Positions 1-12,249 of a stretch of DNA of 64,000 nucleotides are shown one piece after another. The DNA lies in NCBI RefSeq assembly GCF_947623445.1, contig NC_135243.1, positions 4,404,501-4,468,500 on the forward strand, read 5' to 3'. Position 1 is the first letter of the stretch; each line of letters opens with the position of its first letter. The notes under the pieces were generated by a model. It had not been told where the DNA came from, ran no database searches, and saw nothing but the letters and a program-made list of their open reading frames with translations. The position numbers and the translations under genes were made by a program. This stretch comes from Clavelina lepadiformis (taxonomy: Eukaryota > Chordata > Ascidiacea > Aplousobranchia > Clavelinidae).

Positions 1-360
1 GAAACACACAAAGATATGTTATTGATGCGCGTCCAACATCGTCGACTGTGTAATATAGTAAATGAACGAATTTATTTATTATGTTTGTATCGATTGAAAT
101 TAACTAATGCGTTTTTCAATGTGTGGATGGATTTTTTTATGACATCATAAGCAACAGATTTTATCACAATTACGATAATGTTGTCCTGTTTTGTGTTTGT
201 TCGGATTTGTTATGTCAAATAATAAATTTTAAATAAGTTTGGATTTTGTTGAATAGGCTTTCACTTGTGATTAAATTTGTTTGTGCTTCATTGTTACGCA
301 ATGAAAATCGTATATGGCTTTTCTAGTGCGTTCTATTCCGTATAGCTTACATCATATAAG

Positions 361-820
361 CCTCTATGCACAATTTACAAATTCATTTGATTCATGAAGA
401 TGTGAATACAAGGAAGCATAACACGTGAAAACTAACTATGGGTGAGATTGTTTGTAAAGAAGAGATAAAACTGGGATGAAGTCTGGATGGTATTAACTGG
501 TTTTATTGACAAAGCTTTAGTGTAAATATTTCCTGTTTTAACAATCCTAATTTTAAATCGAATTTACTTGATTTAATGCCTTGCTTGGGAACACGTTTCA
601 TTATAACCGACTTCACACCACACTAACAAGTATTTGTTTTCCAACCACTTCTGAACAAAGCCTTTATGTACAGTTTACAAATTCATTTGATTGATGAAGG
701 TGTGAATAAAAGGGAGCATATTGCGTTAAAATTAATCATAGGTGAGATTGTTTGTAAAGGAGAGATAAGATTTGGATGAAGCCGATAAGGCATTAAATGA
801 TTTCATTGACAAATTACTCT
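361..820 (+). repeat. Dispersed flank repeat, two tandem copies
   Basis: Two similar units of about 160 bp lie in tandem at about 361-520 and 661-820. Both contain 'aattcatttgatt', 'gtgagattgtttgtaaag' and a 'gggatgaag' or 'ttggatgaag' block. Related copies occur at about 8290-8530 (+), 28190-28370 (-) and 38100-38230 (+), always at the outer edge of a PRDM9-like duplication unit. No coding content is visible. The second unit marks the outer end of arm A of the inverted duplication. It could be an old MITE or SINE, but no clear termini were found. Confidence 0.7.
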
Positions 821-1140
821 ATATTCGAATTTTCATCGAGTTTACTTGTTTTATTACCTTGCATGGGAATATATCTTATGAACTTATTTGTATTTGTGGG
901 TTTTTTAGCTTTTTATCTTAATAAACATTTACTAAGAACGCTTCAACATTCTAAGGTCACCGACAAAAGGCTTGTCCAGTTTAAAACACCCAACAGTGAA
1001 AAGCAACGATGCACAGCCTAAATCGCTTTGTTGAAAGTAGGCAAGTATGTCATCAGACTTTTTGTCTCTCTGCTTGACAGTCACCACAATAAGACACCAG
1101 CTGTGCATCACTATAGGACCTTACTGTTTTTAATTATCGA

Positions 1141-1200
1141 CATTGTCTGATAACAATGCTTCACTTCCATTGGTTGCTTTCAAAAAGCGCGCCAATTTTA
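1141..1200 (+). promoter_or_regulatory. Conserved promoter-like block (inverted CCAAT, E2F-like) of gene A
   Basis: The block contains 'ataacaatgctt', 'ccattggttg' (an inverted CCAAT box) and 'agcgcgccaatttt', whose complement resembles an E2F site. The same ordered motifs occur at about 9091-9152 before the second SET gene and, on the minus strand, at about 27800-27858 in arm A'. Sequence between the motifs has diverged more than the motifs themselves. The nearest supported coding exon of gene A begins at 3493, so a non-coding first exon and long 5' intron are possible. The factor-site assignments are inference from motif resemblance. Confidence 0.5.
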
Positions 1201-3492
1201 TACAAAGCAAGTGATTAAAAGCCAGGCACAATGCCCGCTGCCTATCAGTTGCCGTTCCGTTAGTTTTGGAAAGAGCAGTCTCAGGTGAAGGCAGGCAAAT
1301 GTTTTAATATTAACCAAAATTTTTCTTAATCTATCTGTCTGTCGAATCCTGTAGCATGTAAATTGTAGCAAACGTTTTTGCAAAGATTTCAAAGTGATCA
1401 TTTGTTGCGGACGTTGTACCACGCACAGCACAAATATAAACTTATGGTCGATCTCTAGCAAAGCAGATATTGTGAGTGGTCGCATTAGACTAAAAATAAT
1501 CTGCAATTTGAATTACTTTATTTTCAAAGCAATGCACGCTCAAATATTATCAGACAGCTGTGTTGGAAATGAGAGTTCTTTGCGTTTGCGGTAGTTTTTT
1601 TATGAAGCTAGGGTCGCAGCTTTAAGGCGAAACACAAACGATATAATGCTTCACAATACTAGTTTGCGTATGTGTCTGTGTTTGCGGTAGTTTCTATATG
1701 AAGTCAGCGTTACAACCTTTAGGCGAAAAACAAACGATCTGAAACGATATAATGCTTCACAATACTTGTTTGTGTATATGCTACTGAATGCAGTAAGAAA
1801 ACATGAAATTGAGTATACGCTGAACCCAATTTTGTTATTATAACTTCTCGATTGTTTAAAAGTGTACAAATATTTTCTGGAAATTATGTACAGCGCAATT
1901 TATTACGCAAGGCCTTATGTCATAGCGCAAAATAAACATTTTCACACGAGATGTATTCCGTCTATCCGTGCGTAGATGTATGCCTTATCATATTATAAGC
2001 TTAATGAGTGTTTTGGATTATTATCATTATCATAGAATTTCTTTCAACTCAAATGAAAGAAAGTTTTTAGAGATATAGGATTCGGACTGATTAAAAATTT
2101 AGAAGTGCGATTTGCATTTTGACTAATTCTGAAGAAAAGAACAGGTAGCTAAAAATATAGGCATATCGTGAAAATTAACCACATAATTGTTAGCATAATT
2201 GGGGTATACCATTTTATAATTAAAGTACGTTGTTTCTGTTTTCTTTATTTCCTAATGACTATATGACTTAATCTTTATAATTATCTGCCATACAACAGAA
2301 CAGAATTGCGGTTACTCATTTTTCCTCCTCTCAAACAAAAATCTTTTTGCAATTATTTCGCTTTGTCTGCTTTATTACTTACACAATGCGAAGTTAATTA
2401 GTCCTGCGAGAAATGTCAATATAAACGGACCAAGTATTGTGATGGGGATTAGAATCAAATGACTGGATTACGATTCTAAATTTTTTGTGTGTCTGGTTCT
2501 TATGTTCGTTTTACGTACGAATCTTAAAAGTTCCCAATATTTTGGTTTTTACAGAAATAGTTATAAATATATTTACCAATGAGTTTCAAACGTATCTCTC
2601 AAATAATGCTATCATAACATAATGCAAATAATGTAGCACAAGATTAGTTGCTGTAAGGCAGTGCATTTGAGATTCTAGTAAAATCTCCAAATGCGTTTTA
2701 CTTTACTTTGATAACTACCGATGTGTCTCAAATCGTACAATGGCCTACATGTTACGACATCACGAGCCGAAATAGTTATAAGCAAACGACCACTTAAGCT
2801 AAAACAACAGAAAACATTTTATAATTCCAGACATTTCTGTGAGTGTTACACAACCATTATCCATGTTGGCATTGCTTGTAAATTTCATCATTAATTTACG
2901 TTTATCAACGTATCAGAGTTAAAACACATCCCACTATGTAGAACAGAAAGGCAGAGATAGAGAGAAAATGTGAGATGTTTTTAACTGAAAAGAAAAAAAA
3001 CAGAAAAACAAGACCCTCCCAATTCAGGAGTAAATATGTTTATTTTAGGATGAATGTTGCGAAATAGAAATGATACTTGTAAATTTCAGTGAGGTCGATG
3101 GATACAAAACTAAGATATTTTACCAATTTGTTTAATACATAATTTTATAGTAAAAAAGTTTTACCAACTATAAATTACCAACTTGTTAACCACCATTTAT
3201 TATGTTTACCTTTAAAGATTTTGACTTTAAGATTGAATTAAAAGAGAGAAAAAACAATTAATTGTGTGCGAAATTTCCTGTTACTCTTCCCTTCGTGCAA
3301 ATTTGATACAAAGAAGATAATGGTATGATTTGCCAGTGAATTAAATTCTTATATTTGGTATTCATTTTGTAAACAGCTTTGTGCCAGCCTAATAATTCGT
3401 AAAGTTTGTCATTGCATACCATAAAAATATTAAGAGCTTGGCAGAATTGTGAAAGACATTTTGTTTTGTTTCCATTCATATTATGATATTAA

Positions 3493-6115
3493 ATGATGCT
3501 GATATTCAATTTTCAGGATCTCAGTAATTGTTTTGCACAAGTCGCTGTTGAACGTAAACAAGAAGAGGAATGTGACGAGGACAATTATCTGTGTAAGTGT
3601 AACTTTTTTAACCAAGTAGTTGCATGTTCAGTATGTTGTTAACCGTCAGTGTATATCGTCGATAAGTACAGTGGACCTTTGCATTGTCCATAGATAAACA
3701 AAACGGCAAATCGCTTAATACACATCAAAACATTTTTTTGTCAGTTAATAACTTCTTCAATTAAAATTAAAATATTTTCATGTACAGTAAAGCATACGTA
3801 GTCGGGTCTGATGCTAACATGAGGTCAACTTTTAACTGAAAGCTTAGATAAAACTTTGTTAAACCACACCAATTATATTAATCCACGATTTACTTTATTT
3901 TAAAAAACCTTATTAATTAGGCCTACATCGAGTAAATAAATATCGTTTATTAATTCCATACAAAAATATTCAATTTTTATTTTTACAAAAGCTACTTGGT
4001 GTAGAACAATCAGATTTTTATAAAATGGCATCAAAAATCTTCGGCATATCATTGTAAACCAGCAATTTCAATTTTATAAACCTGCAAGTTGCGCAAAAGA
4101 CTTATTTGTGAGAGCTTAAATGTGCCTAAATATATTAATATCTCGAAATACACGGTCTTTTAACTTTCCAAAACAAACATAGCTGGACAGTCATAGATCT
4201 TCAAAAGAACTCGTAATAAACTAAGTTTTAAAAACAAAAAAGCTCCGGTAATGTAATGTTTCATCGACTTTCTATCGAGTTGATGCAATTTATTGGTACC
4301 AGGTAAAACGAAATTGCTTGGACCGCGACATGTGTGTTAAGCACAAGAAAGTCAAATATAATTCAAGAAACGCGTTGGAATAACAGACACAGATTAGTAT
4401 TAGTCGAACGATATTAAAACATTATCAGAAGGTTGTGAATCATTCATTGATACCACACCAATACCATACATTTTGTGTAATGTAATAACTTATATATATT
4501 GAACATAAGATACATACATCATATTATGACACACTGCCAAAGTTGAACTTCAAGACTTGAATTACATCAAATTAACACGTCATGGAAGAAATGCTTCCAT
4601 GACAGAAATCCGTCCTTGAACAGATTTGTAGCTGATGAGTTAATATTTCGAAAGTATATTTACTTTAATATCTAAATTTTTTCCAGAATATTCTGCAGTA
4701 ATTTCACGACTAAATATACAGCTAATGATTGGCTAGTAATAAGGCCAAGGTAAACACTGCACAGCGATAAACGGTTCTAGACAACAACACTCAAATGATT
4801 ACAGAATTACATTTCACCATGTGACATATTTGACCTCTGCATTTTACCCCACTCATTGAACCATCACTCGTCACAAATGAAAACAATTAGTTATTGAAAT
4901 GTTAACAAAACTGTTTATAAAAACGTTTTCGTTGTTAATAGTTAGACCTGTACATATTGCAGATCTTTCCATAACAACTGTTGCATTTTACAGATTGTGA
5001 AGACTGCGATAAAATGTTGAAGAATGGATGTTCGGTCCATAGCTTTAAAGTTCCTAACAGCCGCATGAAATGGGTAAATTGAAATATTTATTTTGGTGGT
5101 TCAGGTTGTTGACTCACTTTTCTTAAACGGATGCCATCATTGTAAATTCAAACTTTTACACGATTCCAAACTTGGACTTTGTAGGGAATGCCGAAACGAG
5201 CTCAACGTACCTGCCCGCGAGGCATATTAATCGGATGGTCAGATATATTAATTTATACAAATGGTGCAAGGGCTATCATAGACTTTCCCAAAAATACAGT
5301 GTTTGGACCATACGAAGGTGAATATATCGACCAGCACAATATGCAAAGATTTTTTCCGTCGCTTGAAGGCGGATACACGTGGGGGGTGAGTGTAATGAGT
5401 AATATTTTTCTAGTTTACTTCACATAAACACACGTTGAAGCTATTGATTTTGTAAGTCCATAAAACCGCTTAGTTTGTGTTTAACGATTTAAATAACTCA
5501 CTGTTGATTACTCAGTGCCTGTAAGGTTCCTTTACGGAGCACCCTTGTAGGTAGGACCTTTATAAATTTTCAAATCGTACTGATCTTCGCAGATTTACAA
5601 AAATGGGAAGCTCTCACATTACATAGATGGAGGAGATGAGAGTAAAAGTAGCTGGCTCAGATACATCCGACGCGCAAGGTGAGATTTGTTGGTTATATTG
5701 ATGATAACATTGGTTCATCAGACGAAGACAATGACAGCTTTTAACGACGCAAAATCTTTCTAATTGTCAATGATCACATTTTATAATGTTCAAACATACC
5801 TTGTCGAACGAAGCGTTACTGATTTATGCACTTGTGCATATAGTTTTCTTATGTATCGTTTTTAGAATATTGTTAATAAAAATTTTGTCAAGCATTATTG
5901 ATTTTAGGAAGGAGGAAGAACAAAATGTGGAAGCATTTCAGTTCCAAGGCAAGATCTATTTCCGCACAATTAAAAACGTTGCGAAGAGAACAGAACTTTT
6001 GTTTTGGTACGATAAGAAATATGCTGAATTTCTCGGATTATTAACAAAGGAAGCAAGCAGGAAGAAAATGGAAGAACTTGCAGCACTACCCCTTTCAAAC
6101 AATGTTTTAGATTAA
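3493..6115 (+). CDS. PRDM9-like SET protein without zinc fingers (gene A, arm A)
   Basis: Model of five exons: 3493-3592, 4994-5073, 5185-5385, 5593-5678 and 5908-6115, all with GT/AG borders and compatible phases; 675 nt, 224 residues. Exon 1 is acidic ([10 protein letters not shown]). Exon 2 supplies a Cys/His knuckle (YCEDCDKM...CSVH) like the one before the PRDM9 SET domain. Exons 3-5 form the SET (PR) domain: [52 protein letters not shown] and [18 protein letters not shown]9-family SET domains methylate histone H3K4/K36, so a nuclear role is expected. The frame stops soon after SET, with no KRAB, SSXRD or C2H2 fingers seen. The start is uncertain: ATG at 3493 reads through a possible splice acceptor at 3516, so an upstream exon may exist. 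Compared with copies A' and B it has replaced residues (GARAIID, RFFPS), suggesting relaxed constraint. Confidence 0.8.
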
Positions 6116-6309
6116 GAGAGCAGCTATTTTTTCCACCGGCAACTTCTGGATATACAATGACAGAGCAAACATGGGCACCGAACTGCTAACAAACGACGTC
6201 GCTGTAAGCTATGACTGGTTACCGAACATTTTTTTAGCTGAGTCGGCAAGAAGTGCAATCACACGACACGCTGTACATATGATTTTGACTGCTGTACATT
6301 TGGTGTCGT

Positions 6310-6470
6310 TGGTTAATTTAAACATTTAAAGCAGGTTTTGTTGTTGATTGATTTTTCTTGTGATTGACAGTTTGCTGTGTTTTATTTTTCAATAAAAGTT
6401 GTATTTGTCATAACTAGTAGAAATGTGTTTAACGTTGATTAGCTGTAGTTCGTCTACCAAATATGTTTGC
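6310..6470 (+). other. 3' flank with poly(A) signal, shared by paralogues
   Basis: An AATAAA signal lies in 'tcaataaaag' near 6392, followed by a block ending 'gtagttcgtctaccaaata'. The same block occurs on the minus strand at about 22300-22450 after gene A' and on the plus strand at about 37503-37650 after the finger-bearing paralogue. Just upstream (about 6222-6300) is a segment beginning 'ttagctgagtcggcaagaag' that recurs at 22478-22545 and 16855-16920. Confidence 0.65.
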
Positions 6471-7212
6471 TGCACATTTATAAGTCTACACTTAGTAATG
6501 TATACAAGTTTCAGGTTGGTTTAATTCGTTGATAGGTCCGCTACAGTCGGTGTAGAAGACCATGAACCTCGACGTATCTTTTTTTTGACATCGGTATAAA
6601 TTCAACGCCTTTTGATATACTTTTCTTTTGCTCATTCGTTGAAACTTAAACTAGATATGTCAATATTTGTGACTGACAACGATCTATCATTGATCGATCA
6701 ATCAATCAATGATCACTTTTGTAACCAATTATAGGTCGGCATGGTGAGCGCTTGGTTTTAATTTGATGGAAACTGTTGTCGGCCAAATAATTCTGGTTCG
6801 GATAAAGATTGTAGCTAAATTGCAATGGATATTGACAAATGTTTATTTTAAATCCAGACTTTTGCTTTGCATTAGTTTTGGGGAATCGAGGGAAAAATGC
6901 AGTCAAACTGGTACGTCCTTGCAATCTTTCGAGCGGCTCCACAAAAAACGGCGCACCACAACGTCACAAGCTCAAACATCGTACTTTAGAAATAACTTCT
7001 GAGGTTTTACCACTTGTCCAACAAACGCTTTGATCTCCTGTGTATTCGCTTCGACGAATCTTCGTCGGCTCGGACACGACTTTTCGCGTAAAATGTTTCA
7101 TAATATCGTTCGTTGTTGTTTAGAAGACTTTTGTAATTTTTCGGTAACCAAGTGTTTTATTAGGGTAGGATATCTGTTGATACGATAAGTAACATTTTCA
7201 ACGGTATTATGT

Positions 7213-8300
7213 GTCGTAGCTTAAATAAAAAATGAGGAATTTCTACCGAATGCATAATGCATGTTATTTGACATATTCTGGTGTTTGGAAAGCTGAAATG
7301 TGAAACAGATGTAGTAGCTGAAAGGTTTTAATTGCGTTGAAATATTGTATTGAAGCGGGACCTTGCGATAGCAGTAAATATCCTAAACTGTTTTTACTAG
7401 ATGTCCTTGTCGTCTTGGCTCTGTGAAAATGAATGACCCTCGAAATAATTGGATGCCTAACTCTGACAAAATAAGCTTAATCTGCCATCAGACGCAATTA
7501 AGCATGTTGTTTTTGTAGGTGCAACATTTAATAAAAATAGCTCTAATCTTTTTTTCCCCAACGGTCTGGTCATAATTGCCACGGAGTCATTTCCTGCAAA
7601 TAAATCTTTTCATGCTGTGCGCTAGAACAGTCTGGCACAGATCACACGTTAAACAACGGCATTATCCAGACATCTGTCACAGCAGCTGGGCAGCTTTTTT
7701 GTGCAGCGACGTCCAACTATTAAAAACATATTGGTTGTCCACCCTCTCCACTCCACTGTTGGGATATACGTGGCCACTTCTAACATATGCCATGCGCAAT
7801 ACGTCGAAAAAAGCCATGAATGGTTTCTCCAAAACATGGACGACAAGTTCGACAACAGAGCGGGGAGGAACAAATTTAGTGTCTGATGATGCTGATGATA
7901 ATTAAATGGAAATGTTAATTATCATTAAATATATCATATAAATATCATAAAGAAATTATGAAAACACTATGCTATGGTACATAAAGCTTCAAGTTCGTCA
8001 TTCAACTACAAGTTTTTAACTTGTCATAATTACCGTCGACAAGCTAGTCAATATTACCTGGATATCTATAGTTTTAATTTCGCACCTCTTGACGAATTAC
8101 CCGTTTTGTCTCGTCGTATAATGTTTAGTATTGTTTAATTCGTACCTCTGTGTGTCAGATTCGGAATAATCAATTGTAATCAATCAATCAATCAATCAAT
8201 CAATTTTACGTTATGTAACTTCATAAAACCATTATCAGTTTATAACTCTATACCTGGAGCTTTTGTCCTTTGCAACCTATTCTGAACGATTGTATACTTT
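7213..8300. other. Intergenic, no gene recognised
   Basis: This is the start of the palindrome spacer. A moderate open frame at 7576-7905 (+) has Cys/His/Trp-rich composition but matches no family I recognise, and overlapping frames on both strands are equally open, so it is not called as a gene. 'gcacctcttgacg' at about 8088 belongs to a small dispersed repeat also seen at about 28395-28470 (-) and 37985-38065 (+). Confidence 0.5.
8178..8205 (+). repeat. (CAAT)n microsatellite
   Basis: A run of about seven CAAT units. A related short run (atcaatcaatcaatgatc) lies near 6697-6714. Confidence 0.9.
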
Positions 8301-8530
8301 ATGTACAGTTTACAAATACAAAGTTTGATGGACAAGGTGTGAATAAGAGGGAGCGAAAATGCGTAAAAAATAACAATAGGTGAGATAGTTCGAAAAGGAA
8401 AGGTTAGACTGGGATGAAGTCTGGAGGGTATCAAGTGCTTTTAGTGGGAAAGATTTCCTGTTTCTACAGACTACTTATATTCTAATTTTAAATTGAGTTT
8501 ACTTGTTTTATTACTTTGCTATAGTAAGCC
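8290..8530 (+). repeat. Dispersed flank repeat, copy upstream of gene B
   Basis: Contains 'gtgtgaataagagggagc', 'aataggtgagatagtt' and 'gactgggatgaagtctgg', matching the units at 361-820. It places the same 5' flank in front of the second SET gene, so the duplicated unit included upstream sequence as well as the coding exons. Confidence 0.65.
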
Positions 8531-9090
8531 TCAGCAAAATTAAAAACCCATTTTTTAAAAGTTTAAAATTTTTATTATATTAATCTTAAAGCTAAGCTAA
8601 TCTGTTATTTAACTTTGCCCATATAACTTATGTAACGATAGCAACGAATTTTTCGATATCTTACAACACGGTGCTATGCGATCGGTTATAACTCCATTTT
8701 GAAGTTGGTTTTTAATTCAAAAAGTGTAAATTTATAAACCTTAATCTAACTTATTCGCAACCAGTTATCAACCACAGTCAGTTATATGTTGTTTACTATG
8801 GAATGTTGTTTGTGGGATTTAACTATAAACGACAATAAAATAATTTACTTTTGCTTTAATTAGCAGAAGATAATTGAAAAAACTTTAACAATCTCAGATC
8901 ACGGACAAAGCAAGCTTACTTTTTCAGTTTAATAAAATTATCAGCGAAGAGCAACAATGCACAGCCCATTTCGCTTTGTTGTAAGTAGGTAAATACTGTA
9001 GGTGTAGGTCATCAAATTTTCTCCATCAGCTTAATATTTAAAACAATGACATACCAGCTGTGCGTCACAATAGGCCCATACGTTTCGTAA

Positions 9091-9152
9091 CTATTGTCTT
9101 ATAACAATGCTTAGGTTCCATTGGTTGTTCTGAGATAGCGCGCCAATTTCAA
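9091..9152 (+). promoter_or_regulatory. Conserved promoter-like block of gene B
   Basis: Carries the same motif order as 1141-1200: 'ttgtcttataacaatgctt', 'ttccattggttg' and 'atagcgcgccaattt'. It lies about 340 bp before the predicted start of gene B. Persistence of the CCAAT and E2F-like cores while the surroundings diverge suggests a working core promoter. Confidence 0.5.
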
Positions 9153-9491
9153 TTAAGCAAGTGATTAAAACCCAGGTTCAGTGGCACGTGCCACTTAGTT
9201 TTAAGTCGAGAGCAGTCTAAGGTGAAGACAGTGCAAAGGTTCTACATTTAGAAAACATTTTCTTACTGACTCTCTGCAGTAACAGCCTAGCGTTTAAAGG
9301 GTTTTCAAATAAAATGTAAACCAGTCTCGTATCACGCATAACCGAATACTCGCTAACCTTTGTTAGCAAAGCAAGTTTTGTGATATTCCGTGACAAATGA
9401 AATTGTTCAATCTTGCGACCTTGCTTAGGTAGATTATACTTCGGAATCGCAAATACAGGCTAAGTGCTGTATTCTATTGTAATTGTAAAAA

Positions 9492-11864
9492 ATGACAGGA
9501 CATCAATATCTCACAGACGAAGGAAAAGAGCTACAACGAAAAGAATGTCTGCGGATAATTATTTCTAATAGGCGTGTGAAATCGGTAAGTTTAAATATTT
9601 TTACTTGCCCTTGTTTGTGTTAGGCTTCAAAGGTTGCTGAATCTCATTTCTTAACCTGATGCCAACAAAGTAATTTTAAGCTTTTGCACTAATTCAAAAC
9701 CTGATTGTTTTTAGAGAATGCGAGTTCGAGCACGGCGCACCTGCCCCCCAGGCATAAGCATCAGACCGTCAAGTATTCGATCTGGTGGAGATGGTGCATG
9801 GGCTGACAACGATTTTTCAATGTTCTCAGTGTTTGGACCGTACGAGGGCGAATACATCGACGAGTTAAATAGGAGAAGATTTTGTCCATCCTATGAAGAT
9901 GGATACTCTTGGGGGGTGAGTGTGACTAGATTAAATTAATTTAACTTACTTCACAGAAACACACGTTAAATCTGCGGTGATTTTGTAAGGTCATATAATC
10001 GCTTTTTTGCCTTTCACATCTAATCTTGCGCGATATTATACATGTAAAATTCCGCATCTGTAATTTCCAACCAACTTCTCTCATTCACACGCGGATGTGG
10101 ATAAATAAGTTTTTGAGGTAATAAATAAGTAATGATTAGGGCCATTTTTATTTTGACCTAACGAAATTGCTTATTTGTAGAGGCCACAGTTCTTCCTCCA
10201 GTTACCCAAACATAATATTTTGTCGATTTCAGACCCAAACGTAATATTTTGTCGAAAAGTCAAGGTGTTTTATGGATTATAAAAAGTGCGTCGTGTTTTT
10301 TGGCGATAGACTTAGGTAGCTTGTGTTATCTTGTGAAAAGGACACTTTGCCTCGATTTTCTCCGCATGGTAAATTCTAATAAACAGCATATTAAACAGGG
10401 AATGCTTGTTGTTGCTCCAATCCAGCTTGATGGCGTTTACTTTTCCTGTGGCTTTCAACAAAATACTTTTTATCGCACTTCACTATAACCTCGCAAAAAT
10501 TGCACCTTAAATCACCCCCGGGAGTTGCATTAAATTCATCAAAAAAATCTCGACAAATCTGTCTAATTTTTGCTGAAGACGATTTAGCTTGCTTAGGCAT
10601 TTTCGTATTACAGAATGTCAGTAGGCTATTCCTAAAATCCAAACTGTTGATCTTCGAAAATACTACGTTTATGAAGAGAAAGTGTTTTATAAGAATTAGT
10701 TAAATACGTAACAATGAATAAACAATGGACAATTTGCGATAAAAGTTACTGCTGATCCAAGTGGGCATTGTGACTTATTTCCTGCTTTTATGGGTTAATA
10801 TGGTTTAATTGTGTCGCAGTTCCTGATCTACAATGCTTCCACGAGGATTTTTACAAGAATTACTCTCAAGAAACACAAAAACTTTGTAAAAAGTCATATT
10901 TTGACAAATTTTGACTTTATTGAAAATTTTGACTTTATTTTAAATTTTGACTTTATTTTTACCTATAAACTTCTTAGAAACAATCCCCTAGGGCCTAGGT
11001 GCTGAAAACAACTTTATTCTTTGATTCGTGGTCAGACAAGGTCCTTAAAAATTTTTGACTTTATTGACTTTTGCGGGCCCTAGTAATGATATACTCAATA
11101 ATAAATAAGTATTTTAGGTATTTTTCGATTCAATAGCTAACTTCCTCATGCAAAAGCAATATCAAATTTGCGTTATGTTTAAGTATCCGTAAACGCGAAT
11201 ATCTAACAATTGCAGGAGCACTTATTATCAACCTGACAAGGGGATCGGCAAAAACGTACTAACAAAACAAACTAATGGATTCAAAAACATTGCGTAAATT
11301 TGGTTATCAAAGTATCCTTCGTAGAGTATGCAGTACTAACTTCATTGAAGTATTTAATTCTAAATTTTTGTTACAGATTTACAAGAACGGAATGCTCTCA
11401 CATTATATCGATGGAGATGATGTGAAGACAAGTAGTTGGCTCAGATACGTCAAGTGCACAAGGTGAGATTTATTTCCTTTATTCACGATATGATAAGCTC
11501 ATTCGCTGATTGGGCGAAGACAACGACGGCTCCAATCGAAAAACAAATTTCTAAATATCAATGATCACCTTGTCCGGCACAACGTTATTAAATTATGCAG
11601 TTGCATGTAGGATTTTCTTTTGCAACATTTTTGACAAATTTTGAAAGAAATATTTCGTAAAACATTAATATTTTCAGGATCGCGGAAAAACAAAATGTGA
11701 CAGCCTACCAGTACCAAGGCAAGATTCACTTCCGGGCAATTAAAAACATTGCAAGTGGATCTGAAATTGTGTTTTGGTACGAGAAGAAATATGCTGAGTT
11801 ACTTGGAGTATCAACATGGGAATCAAAACGAAAGGGATTGGGAAGACATTTCACAACTAACTGA
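9492..11864 (+). CDS. PRDM9-like SET protein without knuckle or fingers (gene B)
   Basis: Four exons with GT/AG borders and compatible phases: 9492-9584, 9715-9915, 11377-11462 and 11678-11864; 567 nt, 188 residues. The first exon (MTGHQYLTDEGKEL...) stands where genes A and A' have the Cys/His knuckle exon. The intron after it is still homologous (similar start and length), so the knuckle has decayed or been replaced. SET motifs are intact: [58 protein letters not shown] and IVFWYEKKYAELLG. The exon sizes 201 and 86 nt equal those of the other paralogues. The frame stops about 18 residues after SET. Intron 2 is 1461 nt against 207 nt in gene A because of inserted transposon sequence. The protein is probably a histone methyltransferase-like SET domain; activity is inferred. 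Confidence 0.75.
10391..10642 (-). pseudogene. BED-type finger fragment (hAT/CGGBP1-like) inside gene B intron 2
   Basis: The open frame contains SSAKIRQICRDFFDEF, GDLRCNFCEVIVKCDKK and ESHRKSKRHQAGLE, a C-x2-C...H-x4-H BED-like finger known from CGGBP1-like proteins and the N-termini of related hAT transposases. No catalytic region follows, so it looks like a truncated transposon. It lies antisense to gene B. Confidence 0.6.
10905..11090. repeat. Tandem 'ttttgactttatt' repeat, possible transposon end
   Basis: Three near-identical units of about 17-20 bp built on 'aattttgactttatt' lie at 10905-10961. Another copy sits at about 11050-11075, followed by 'gcgggccctagt'. The 'gggcccgcaaaagtcaa' composition in reverse looks like the subterminal part of a hAT-type element, probably the one that brought the BED fragment. 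No matching left end was found. Confidence 0.5.
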
Positions 11865-11999
11865 ATTTAGCAACATAAGTAAAAGTTGGTCTTGTGTGTT
11901 GGATATTTGGATATTGGAATTGCGTTGTTAGCCTAAGCTAGAATGCCGTGGCTTAGGCATATCGCAGGTAACAGGCAATAAAGCTGATGTTATACAAAC

Positions 12000-12215
12000 G
12001 ACGAACGTCATAGGTATAGATACGATGAGTACAAATTACCACGTTAAAATTAAAATACAACTAAATTTAATTTTAACTTCTTTGAATTTTCAAGCTTGTG
12101 AAAAAAGTGAGAGCATTTCTTCCAACCGAGAAGCTATGAATGGACATTTAAATATCGAGTGTGGAGAGAGGAATGTTGAAAATCAAAACCGGTGCAATTT
12201 GATGTGATTTTTTTC
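12000..12215 (+). repeat. Gene B 3' flank, inverted copy at 16025-16260
   Basis: The stretch 'ccgagaagctatgaatgg' through 'gaatgttgaaaatcaaaacc' is found almost unchanged on the other strand near 16030-16120. Together with the downstream SET exons it shows that the 3' half of gene B was copied in inverted orientation. Confidence 0.8.
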
Positions 12216-12249
12216 ACGGGTCGTTCTATGGAGCAGAAATGGCACACCT

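Larger units (their letters stand above)
661..7212 (+). repeat. Arm A of large inverted duplication
   Basis: This stretch reappears in reverse complement at about 20020-28370. Matching landmarks run in order: the flank repeat, the CCAAT promoter block, all five SET-gene exons, the 3' region with the poly(A) signal, and the far end ('gataagtaacattttcaac' at about 7188-7206, with its complement near 20033-20050). Divergence in the 201-nt exon is about 9% by hand count, so the duplication is not very recent. Arm A is shorter than A' because A' gained insertions. The region at about 3920-4490 does not match A' (24290-25310). Confidence 0.88.

Noticed and set aside
1394..1594. Open frame MIICCGRCTTH..., mirrored at 27404-27604
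   Set aside because: The two copies differ throughout at replacement positions and no domain is recognised. It is probably transcribed or intronic leader sequence rather than coding.
3258..3479. Open frame MNGNKTKCLSQFC... antisense to gene A, also present in arm A' (25765-26019)
   Set aside because: It looks conserved only because the arms are duplicates. Its amino-acid changes are as frequent as in neighbouring non-coding DNA, and it matches no family.
7576..7905. 109-residue open frame in the spacer
   Set aside because: Several overlapping frames on both strands are equally open and no family or splice context supports any of them.
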